This document shows positions 30,193 to 37,568 of a stretch of 64,000 nt of DNA, in pieces. Position numbers and translations under genes: made by a program. Source of the stretch: Methanosarcina sp. MTP4. Its GTDB lineage: Archaea; Halobacteriota; Methanosarcinia; Methanosarcinales; Methanosarcinaceae. Numbering within the stretch: the first letter of the stretch is position 1; every line of letters starts with the position of its first letter. The stretch covers positions 1,116,001 through 1,180,000 of the forward strand of contig NZ_CP009505.1 in assembly GCF_000970045.1 (NCBI RefSeq), in the 5' to 3' direction. The notes under the pieces are model-generated. The model made no database searches, had not been told where the DNA came from, and saw only the letters and a list, made by a program, of their open reading frames with translations.

Positions 30193-31503
30193 ATGTTCAA
30201 CCTAAAATTGAGCAAAATGATGGAAGATGTCCAGTGGTCGTTTATCAGCCTGGCGACAGCCTCCCTATCACATCTGTTGCTTAGAATCGTGCTCGGCAAA
30301 GAACTGGGGCCCTCGGGACTCGGCCTCTACACCCTGGTCTTTACCATCTACATTTTTGGCATGCACTTTGCAGCGTTCGGTATTGGTGTAGCCCTGACCA
30401 AATACCTTGCCGAATATGATGACGACCTGCCCAGGGTAAAGGGATTTGTTTCATCTGGACTTTTAGGGTCCATAGTAAGCGGGTCTATGATGGGGGTACT
30501 AATGTACCTGCTATCAGGAATTATAGCTATCCAGTTTTTTCACAGTCCCGAAATGGTCGACCTTCTGAAGATCACAGCATTCTGTTTTCCGTTCATAGCC
30601 ATGCAGAAAGCCGTCATTGGGGCTTTGAACGGTCTGCGGAAGATGAAATGGTATGCCGTTGTGAACATCGCTCAGAGTGTATCTGTGATGACCGTGTCAA
30701 TAGTTCTGGTGTTACTGCTGGATTTGGGCGTAAGAGGTGCAGTAATAGGTTTTGTAGCCCCGACAATTTTAGTGGGAATATTATCATTGATAATTATCAG
30801 AGAGTATTTTTCTGCCAACTCGGCAGACATGAATGCAGTCCTTAAAGAAGTGTTCCGGTTCGGGTTCTACATCGTCATTGCAAATTCAATCGGGATGATC
30901 AATGTGCAGATCGACAGCCTGATGGTAGGTCATTTCATGAGTGAGATTGATGTAGGGTACTATGCTGTTGCAATAATCTTTGTAGAGGGGTTAAGATTAA
31001 TTCCCGACTCAGTTCAAAGAATAACAACCCCCGCCATAGCAAATTACTATGGGAAACAGAAATATGAAAACATACACGAACTGATGAAAAATAGCATGTT
31101 AAAAGTTTTAGCAATTACCATATTTATTTCTTTTACACTCATAGTGCTGGGCCAATTTTTGATAGAGGTGTTGTTTAAAGAGGAGTTCCTACCAGCATAC
31201 TATCCTCTCTTGATTCTACTAGTTGGTTATTCCGTATATGCTCCAATTCTTTCAATCAGTGGGGCTCTTGCTGGTATCGGAAAAGTGGCTTTGATGTCCA
31301 AATTATCTTTTATATGTGCTGTGATGAACACAATACTGAACATTCTCCTAATACCGAAATACGGGATAACAGGGGCAGCAATTGCCACATCCATTTCTTT
31401 AATCTTCACAGCGTCATTAAAATTATACTTCATAAAGTTATATATCCCAAAACCTTCAGCCATTATATGGACTGAGGGTCCGGAAAAGGATGTTTTACGT
31501 TAA
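30193..31503 (+). CDS. Polysaccharide flippase (Wzx/MATE-like membrane transporter)
   Basis: 436 residues, mostly hydrophobic, with about twelve predicted transmembrane helices. The N-terminus (WSFISLATASLSHLLLRIVLGKELGPSGLGLYTLVFTI read in parts) is the typical start of polysaccharide_synt proteins. Conserved points include LGPSGLGLY, a mid-protein FGFYIVIANSIGMINVQIDSL motif, and GVGYYAVA-like DVGYYAVAI. These proteins move lipid-linked oligosaccharides across the membrane. It closes the glycan synthesis block and converges with the beta-helix gene at 31614. Confidence 0.88.
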   Translation: MFNLKLSKMMEDVQWSFISLATASLSHLLLRIVLGKELGPSGLGLYTLVFTIYIFGMHFAAFGIGVALTKYLAEYDDDLPRVKGFVSSGLLGSIVSGSMMGVLMYLLSGIIAIQFFHSPEMVDLLKITAFCFPFIAMQKAVIGALNGLRKMKWYAVVNIAQSVSVMTVSIVLVLLLDLGVRGAVIGFVAPTILVGILSLIIIREYFSANSADMNAVLKEVFRFGFYIVIANSIGMINVQIDSLMVGHFMSEIDVGYYAVAIIFVEGLRLIPDSVQRITTPAIANYYGKQKYENIHELMKNSMLKVLAITIFISFTLIVLGQFLIEVLFKEEFLPAYYPLLILLVGYSVYAPILSISGALAGIGKVALMSKLSFICAVMNTILNILLIPKYGITGAAIATSISLIFTASLKLYFIKLYIPKPSAIIWTEGPEKDVLR

Positions 31504-31543
31504 AAATACCTCAGTCCCTTTAGTATATTGTGTATACTAAATG

Positions 31544-31604
31544 TTTTATTTCAGTCGAATGCCCCGCCAGCTTGCAGCGGGGTGCGCCAGCGCAACTTTG
31601 ATTT
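31544..31604. repeat. Double-hairpin dispersed element, copy 1
   Basis: The element begins TTTTATTTCA and ends CAACTTTGATTTT. The first stem is CCCCGC (31562-31567) with GCGGGG (31577-31582). The second is TGCGC-CA-GCGCA directly after it. A related copy at 46152-46213 keeps the order and spacing. Both lie just downstream of the 3' end of a minus-strand gene, so a role in transcript end formation is possible. Confidence 0.7.
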
Positions 31605-31613
31605 TGTTTCATT

Positions 31614-33392
31614 TTACCCACTGTTTTCAAAAGAATTGTCTCTGGTTACAGAGTTAGTATTATGGGGTATGATAGAGATTCTGTTTTCTCTGAAGGAATT
31701 TCCTTCGATTAGATGATTGCCCGTATCAAATAATACAACTCCATTGGCACAGCGCACAAAAGTGTTGTTTGTTATAACACTATCACTGTTGGAAAATTCG
31801 ACACCCTTTCGGCAATCATAAAATTCATTGTCATTGACTCTGAAAACTGCAGCTGATGTCGGGTGTGAGTTTACGGCTTCGTCAGCACAATCTCTAAAAA
31901 CATTGTTTGTCACATCAACATTTCTGGTAAAACCATCTGTTGTAACCCCACCTCGGCCTGCAACAACAGCAATGTAGTGTCTGCCCTTTTCCAGAAATGA
32001 ATTGTCTCTTATTACAATATTGTCACAGGCATTTGTTATGGCAATTCCATATCCGGTTCCGTCTTTAAATACCCTTTTAAAGGTACTGCCTTCTACAATA
32101 CAGTCCAAACAATCCCAGAAACTTACCGCACGGTTTCCAAAATCCTCAAATCCGCAATTTGAGATCATGATGTTCGTCACGCCGTAAAAATAGATCGCAG
32201 TTGAACTGGTATCCATGCCGTACCCTATAAAATTAATATTTTCAAAGGAGATATTTTTAAACATTGAGATCTTTCGGACCTGGGCATTCCTGGCTACAGT
32301 ATAGTCATCATACAGTGGGCGGTCAACGGTAATCGTTGAACCTGATATATCGATTATTTCGGCCAGTTCTCCGTTTTTGTAATCATTCCTTTGAAAAGGA
32401 ACTGAGAATTCGTCTGAAATTTTTACATAGTCCCCAACATTTAGGCCCGAAACACTCGACAGCTTAATTTGGGTATCCCCTGAGTTTGCATCACTTGATA
32501 AGGATATGGTTGAAGAAGAATATCCCCCGGTTCCGGTATTAAACGCTGGTGAGCTAATGCAATTAAATACCACTTCATCATTTCCAACGAAGGAGACCTC
32601 GGATTTCAAACGAATTGTACGGTCTATATCATATTCTCCTCTTTCAAAGAGTATGACTCTCCCCTCACTCTCAGCCAGAGCAGCTTCAATTGCGTCCGCA
32701 TCATCGGGGCCGCTATGAATCACAGCACCTTTTTCATTCTCTACAGTGACAACTCCATTTTCTTTGGAGATTTGAACATATGCCGAATCTTCCGGTACAT
32801 TGTAAATTGTCGCGATGTATGGGAACAGCATGCATAAAAAACCTGCAAATAACAGTGGTAACAGGACCTTCATGGCGTCCCTGAATGAAGGGTTCGTGAG
32901 AGGGCTTGCTCCGGCATTAGTATAGGCCACTACTATACCGATGCAGAACACGAAGAACAGAATATGCATAACCAGAAAGGTAAGGATGCTTGTAGGTTTT
33001 TCAAAAAACATCAAATTATAAAATCCATTCGTCATCAATGGAATAAACAGACCTCTACCTGCCTCATCAATTAACCTGAGATCTGCATTCGAATCATCCT
33101 CAGGCCCGTGTCCATCACCGCTAAGAAAGGTGTAGCTTGTAAGGTATCTGAAGGGACTCTTAAATTGCATGCTTTTTAAATCGAAGTTCTCTGCTCCAAA
33201 CTCAAGGGTTTGAGCTACCTGGAAAGTATTCTCGCTGCCGACAATGTTAAAGCCTCCGTTCCCCTCTCCTGCAACGTATACAGGAGACCCCATTGCAGTT
33301 GGTACATGGAAGGTAATATTGGCAGAGATTGCTATCGAAAAAATTAAAATAGCAATGCATCCCTTTCTTTTTGAATCCCCATTAATTCCCAT
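31614..33392 (-). CDS. Membrane-anchored right-handed beta-helix protein, disaggregatase-like without C-terminal repeats
   Basis: 592 residues. The N-terminal 195 residues hold a signal-like helix (about 12-32), an unrecognised extracytoplasmic segment, and two strong transmembrane helices (about 133-155 and 168-190). From about residue 198 the protein aligns with the three neighbouring genes: VQISKENG, RTIRLKSEVSFVGN, then beta-helix rungs (NISFENINF, NCGFEDFG, TGYGIAITNACDNIVI, GRHYIAVVA.RGGVTTDGFTR). It stops at SFENSG, exactly where the others continue with Y.MPELNAVIE, so it lacks the final rungs and the repeats. AAGGGGAT precedes the ATG. It may be a membrane-tethered carbohydrate-active protein or a truncated paralogue. 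Confidence 0.82.
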   Translation of the reverse strand: MGINGDSKRKGCIAILIFSIAISANITFHVPTAMGSPVYVAGEGNGGFNIVGSENTFQVAQTLEFGAENFDLKSMQFKSPFRYLTSYTFLSGDGHGPEDDSNADLRLIDEAGRGLFIPLMTNGFYNLMFFEKPTSILTFLVMHILFFVFCIGIVVAYTNAGASPLTNPSFRDAMKVLLPLLFAGFLCMLFPYIATIYNVPEDSAYVQISKENGVVTVENEKGAVIHSGPDDADAIEAALAESEGRVILFERGEYDIDRTIRLKSEVSFVGNDEVVFNCISSPAFNTGTGGYSSSTISLSSDANSGDTQIKLSSVSGLNVGDYVKISDEFSVPFQRNDYKNGELAEIIDISGSTITVDRPLYDDYTVARNAQVRKISMFKNISFENINFIGYGMDTSSTAIYFYGVTNIMISNCGFEDFGNRAVSFWDCLDCIVEGSTFKRVFKDGTGYGIAITNACDNIVIRDNSFLEKGRHYIAVVAGRGGVTTDGFTRNVDVTNNVFRDCADEAVNSHPTSAAVFRVNDNEFYDCRKGVEFSNSDSVITNNTFVRCANGVVLFDTGNHLIEGNSFRENRISIIPHNTNSVTRDNSFENSG

Positions 33393-33568
33393 AAAATTAT
33401 CCCCTTAACTATTTTTCAAGATCCTTTTAAGACCCCAAAAAGGAATAATAATGATATAGTTTTGAATTTAAAAAAGGTTATCTGTTGGACTGGACAATCT
33501 GTATTTTTTCAATGATGAAATATCCTTTTTCACGGGAGAGGTCTTCGTGGGATAGGCCATAATAAACT

Positions 33569-33726
33569 TATAGTCCCGAACGCAAATATTTACACTTAAA
33601 TTATAACCACGGAAGACACGGAAAGCACGGAAGGATTGTGCCCCTATTTACTTTATTCCGTATTTTCGGGGCTTTCTGTGTTAAACTTTCACTTGAGATT
33701 GGGGGGAATTTGGGTCCTTGACTATA
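33569..33726. repeat. Dispersed ~160-bp MITE-like element with TATAGTC inverted ends, copy 2
   Basis: 158 bases bounded by TATAGTC (33569-33575) and GACTATA (33720-33726). It matches the copy at 12522 over most of its length, including CCCGAACG.AAATATTTACAC near the left end, the GAAGACACGGAAAGCACGGAA arm, the GTGCCCCTATTT centre and the TTGACTATA end. Differences are mostly single substitutions and small gaps in the right arm. Confidence 0.75.
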
Positions 33727-33941
33727 GCAAATAACAGAGTCCTTCCCATAGTATTGGGGTTGTAAAAACATGAAAAATGAATTAATAGAGATCAAAACCA
33801 TACAACTAAAGGGAATTACAAATGTTCCATGCAGAAAAGCCCCTGCTCTGAAAATTTCGGGGCCGGCATCCCACAGGGTGATGAAATCCTGTAAAATCCA
33901 GTCAGAAACAATTAAACTCAAAAAATCCAGTCAGAAAATGG

Positions 33942-34021
33942 TTGAGATTAAAAACAGTTGAGATTAAAAACAGTTGAGATTAAAAACAGTTGAGATTAAA
34001 AACAGTTTGGATTAAAAACAG
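33942..34021. repeat. Five tandem 16-bp units
   Basis: Units of TTGAGATTAAAAACAG start at 33942, 33958, 33974 and 33990; a fifth (TTTGGATTAAAAACAG) follows at 34006. The array lies just beyond the terminator hairpin of the next minus-strand gene. Surrounding sequence resembles the 3' flanks of the other two disaggregatase genes, so the array expanded in this copy only. Confidence 0.88.
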
Positions 34022-34038
34022 TTAAACTCAAAAAATTT

Positions 34039-34071
34039 CCTGCGCAGAAAGGATCCTTCTTTCTGCGCGGG
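34039..34071 (-). terminator. Hairpin plus T-run terminator of the 776-residue beta-helix gene
   Basis: CCTGCGCAGAAAG and CTTTCTGCGCGGG form a 13-bp stem with one imperfect pair. On the minus strand it is followed by AAATTTTTTG. It starts 42 bases after the stop codon. The same hairpin follows both other paralogues. Confidence 0.78.
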
Positions 34072-34112
34072 TGTTTTCGGTAATTCTACCGACCAGATAC
34101 TGAGGAGAAAGA

Positions 34113-36443
34113 TCACTCTTTTTCCGAGATGGTTAGCACAGGCCTCTGGTTTCCGTTTTCATAGTCACTGCTGCAGAAAGCGATGTAGTTTCCGCTTTCT
34201 GTGCGGGCTTTGATAAGGAATCCCGTATTCTCGTACTCACCACTTACGTACTCTTTCACAAGGCCGGTTACATCAAGTTCATGGTAGCTGTTGTCAGGGA
34301 CGTCGCTTCCATTGAGAGTTATCGTTGCGTAGGGAGTGCTGCCCTGGGAGACATTATTCTGGTCGTACCAGTCACCTCCCGGATGAACCCATGGGGTGTC
34401 AAGGTCACTGCTGTTCCAGGTGACGTAATCTGGGTTCCAGGCTTCAGGCCTGTAGATTTCGACAACCGTGTCAGCAGGCCTTTCCATTCCTTCAGGGTAA
34501 TACCAGAAGAGGGAAAGGGTCGCATTCTCGATCAGTTCAGCATCTTCGTAGTCACTCAGGTCGAAAAGGGCAAGGTCTCTGTACCCTCCGACATCATCTC
34601 TGCCTCCAAGGTCGATATAGGGCTCGTTCTTGAAGACGGTGTCAGGAGAACCTTCACGGAGACGGGAATCTTCCACTATCCTGAGAGTTCCCGGGCTTCC
34701 CTCCTCATCCATGATGACATTCGAATAATCATCATTAGAGATTGCTGCAGGGGCATCAATGACATTGCGGTCGATAATAATTTCGTCTTTAATTGGAGTT
34801 GTCCTGGAATTTTCAAGGGAAATTCCTACACTGCTAGCCTTGATCTCATTGACACTTATAGAGTGCGGGCCCGCTGCATCAATAACTCTTATCCCTGAAG
34901 AGGAAGGAGAGTTTATCCTGTTGCCTTCGAGGCTAACATCATCGCATCCGCTAAATTCGAGATCCCCGTTCAGGTTGTTATTATTTAACCTAACATTTTT
35001 AGCATAGCCGAATTCCATTGCCATCGTCAGTGGGTCTTCGCAGGTATTGTTGGAGATTTCAATGTTTTCCACGTAAGAACTGCTTGAGCCTACTGAGGAT
35101 ACAATACGGCCGCTGTAGTTTTCGAAGGTATTATTCTCAATTACTGCATTGAGTTCCGGCATGATATACCCGCCGTTGTCAAACACGTTGTTCCTTATTA
35201 TGTTGCTTGTAGCGTGAGGGATAATGGAAATCTTGTTTCCGTTGAAGTAATTACCCTCAATAACGTGGTTGCCGGTGGATAAGGTAACTAAGGCATTCTT
35301 ACAGCGATAAAACTTATTGTCTTTTACGATGCTGTCAGTTCTGGCTAGTTCTACACCCTTTCTGGAATCGTAGATTTCATTGCCAATTACTCTGAAAATC
35401 GGAGATGAAGTCGGGTGTGAGTTTACAGCTTCGTCATCACAATCTCTGAAAATATTGTCCAGAACATCTACATGCCTGGTAAAGCCGTCAGTTGTGACCC
35501 CTCCCCTGCTGGACACGACAGCAATGTAGTGTCTGCCTTTTTCAAGGAAAGAGTTGTTTTTTATTACGATATTGTCACAGGCATTTGTGATGGCAATTCC
35601 ATATCCTGTTCCGTCTCTGAATATCCTTTTAAAGGTACTGTTTTCTACAGTACAGTCTAAACAATCAAATAAGAGGATCGCACGAGTCCCAAAATCTTCA
35701 ACTGTACAATTTGAGAACGTAACGTTCTTCACACCATATAAATAGACGGCAGTTGAACTGGTATCCATACCAAATCCTGAAAAACCAATGTTTTCAAAGG
35801 AGATGTTCTGGAACATTGAGATTTCTCTGACCTTCGCATTCCTTGATACGGTATAGCTATCGTACAGCGGGCTGGCAACTGTGATCGTTGTGCCGTTGAT
35901 GGCAACAATCTCTACCAGTTCTCCGTTTTTGTAATCTTTCCCTTCATAGGGAACTGTAAAATCGTCCGAGATTTTTACATGGTCTCCAACATCCAAGCCA
36001 GAAACATCGGACAAACTAATCTGTGTAGCCCCTGAGTTGGCATCACTTGCCACAGATGTCGTTGAAGAGGAATAGCCACCGGTACCTGTAGTAAATCCCG
36101 GAGAGCTAATGCAATCAAATACAACTCCTTCATTTCCAACAAAGGAGATGTCGGATTTTAAACTAATTGTACGGTCTATGGAATACTCCCCATTCTGGAA
36201 GAGTATGACGCCACTATCGAGCTCGTTCAGAGCTGCTTCAATTGCAGCTACATCATCAGCACCTTCATAAATCACAGTGCCATTTTCATTAGTTACCGTG
36301 GCAATTCCATTCTCTTTAGAAATTTGAATATTTGCTAAATCATCTGGTGCAGCTACTGCTGCTGAGCTGATCGCAACCAGCATGAGGGAGCAGATTATTG
36401 AGTAAGAAATTAACTTTCGGGTTCCTAGAATCCTTCTTAACAT
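34113..36443 (-). CDS. Secreted disaggregatase-like beta-helix protein with one C-terminal repeat
   Basis: 776 residues from the ATG at 36443, chosen because GGTGAT lies 5 bases before it; an in-frame ATG at 36467 precedes the binding site. A signal peptide (1 to about 32) ends in AAVAA. The next 40 residues (IQISKENG...) lead into a parallel beta-helix to about residue 580, with repeated N-x-F, N-N-x-F rungs. One disaggregatase-type repeat (about 590-776) starts DSRLREGSPDTV and contains YIDLGGRD..GGYRDL..FDLS, EAWNPDYVTWNS, GGDWYD and SYHELDVT.LVKEYVSGEYENTGFLIKA. Related Methanosarcina proteins disperse cell aggregates by attacking the heteropolysaccharide matrix. The enzymatic residues are not established from sequence. 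Confidence 0.88.
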   Translation of the reverse strand: MLRRILGTRKLISYSIICSLMLVAISSAAVAAPDDLANIQISKENGIATVTNENGTVIYEGADDVAAIEAALNELDSGVILFQNGEYSIDRTISLKSDISFVGNEGVVFDCISSPGFTTGTGGYSSSTTSVASDANSGATQISLSDVSGLDVGDHVKISDDFTVPYEGKDYKNGELVEIVAINGTTITVASPLYDSYTVSRNAKVREISMFQNISFENIGFSGFGMDTSSTAVYLYGVKNVTFSNCTVEDFGTRAILLFDCLDCTVENSTFKRIFRDGTGYGIAITNACDNIVIKNNSFLEKGRHYIAVVSSRGGVTTDGFTRHVDVLDNIFRDCDDEAVNSHPTSSPIFRVIGNEIYDSRKGVELARTDSIVKDNKFYRCKNALVTLSTGNHVIEGNYFNGNKISIIPHATSNIIRNNVFDNGGYIMPELNAVIENNTFENYSGRIVSSVGSSSSYVENIEISNNTCEDPLTMAMEFGYAKNVRLNNNNLNGDLEFSGCDDVSLEGNRINSPSSSGIRVIDAAGPHSISVNEIKASSVGISLENSRTTPIKDEIIIDRNVIDAPAAISNDDYSNVIMDEEGSPGTLRIVEDSRLREGSPDTVFKNEPYIDLGGRDDVGGYRDLALFDLSDYEDAELIENATLSLFWYYPEGMERPADTVVEIYRPEAWNPDYVTWNSSDLDTPWVHPGGDWYDQNNVSQGSTPYATITLNGSDVPDNSYHELDVTGLVKEYVSGEYENTGFLIKARTESGNYIAFCSSDYENGNQRPVLTISEKE

Positions 36444-37060
36444 TGTATCACCTTTGGGGTTGGACAATCTAGGGAATTTTGGGTATAAGGTAGATTGAAT
36501 TTTTTGGGGTTATTTTGCTAAGTTTACATAAATTTTAAAAATTTAATATAAACTGCATTTAATATTTTTTCCGCCCCTCTCTCCACTTCTTTTTTGTCGG
36601 GAACATCATTTGCAGAGAGCTTCCGCTCTGAATATTTTCAGTCCTGGAAAATATCAGTCGTACGGAAAGGGTGGGAACGAAGTCGATGCTTCTGTTTTTT
36701 TGTAATGAAAATTTGTCATAAATTATAGGATATTCATGGTTTCTTTTTTAGTTTAATGCCTCCTGTTCGAATGAGTATAGGTGTTCAGCCTTAGCAACTC
36801 ACCAAACAAGATTCTATTTATCTTTTAGTTAAATTTCCTTAGTGAACTCTGGGCATTTATGCGACCCTATTATAAAATATTTTTGGTATTATGTTAATTT
36901 TTTTTATAGTTTTCAAATATATTTCACAGAGATGCCCCTTTTGATATCCGGGAAATGAAGAAGGGGTGGAATGAAATCCATAATGGGAGTAGACATAATG
37001 AACCATAAAAATAGAGGAGAGTAAGCTCGATAAAAGTAGATCCGGATGAACATACAAAGA
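36444..37060 (-). promoter_or_regulatory. Conserved leader/promoter block of the 776-residue gene
   Basis: This region aligns with those before the other two paralogues. Shared landmarks from the gene outward are TCACCTT..GGTTGGAC.ATCTAGG, GGGAACA.CA followed by an AGAG.GC..TCGCT-type inverted repeat, CCTCCT near 36758, and an AT block (36868-36895) containing TATTATAAAATATTTTTGGT. Read on the minus strand the AT block is the best TATA candidate, giving a leader of about 400 bases. A 3' extension near 36940-37050 (GTAGATCCGGATGAA) is also shared. Confidence 0.55.
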
Positions 37061-37495
37061 AACGTATCCCGTAGTTTTTTCGCTGAATAAGGTCCTTTAA
37101 AGGCTTATTTCCTGGATCTGAAATCAAAGAAAGATCAGGTCTCAAAATCCGGATTATGGCCCAAAAGAAGGAGATATATTGAACTGCGATTATGGCCCCG
37201 ATACTTATGTTGCACCAAGTTTTGGAATTGGTTCGAAAGAATTCCTTCCATAGAAGGGGCTCGTAAAAACACGAAACATGAATGGCGAGTGATCAAAACC
37301 ATGAAAAAACGTACCTGAAATTCGTTGAATGGCAGGCTCAAATAAATGAAAGTACACAGTAATTTCAGCTAAATAAGGGAATTACAAGCATCGAATGCAA
37401 AACAGCTCCTTTCCGGGTGTATTTCAGTCCGGGTGTTCGGGAAAATAGTCATGTCCTGGTAAGTCCGGTCAGAATCAAGTAAAATCAAAAAATTT

Positions 37496-37529
37496 CCTGC
37501 GCAGAAAGGATTTTTTCTTTCTGCGCGGG
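37496..37529 (-). terminator. Terminator hairpin of the 971-residue beta-helix gene
   Basis: The CCTGCGCAGAAAG stem with its CTTTCTGCGCGGG partner and downstream T-run is the same as after the neighbouring paralogue; the loop is T-rich. It lies 39 bases beyond the stop codon. Confidence 0.78.
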
Positions 37530-37568
37530 TATTTTAAGCTTTTTTACGAACCCGATACTGAGGAAAAC

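Noticed and set aside
33770-33961. 63-codon plus-strand frame between the beta-helix genes
   Set aside because: The DNA is related to the 3' flanks of the other two paralogues, where the frame is not preserved, so it is flank sequence.
25266-34021. Possible CRISPR arrays at the tandem repeats
   Set aside because: Units are contiguous with no unique spacers, are only 16-22 bp long, and no cas genes are nearby.
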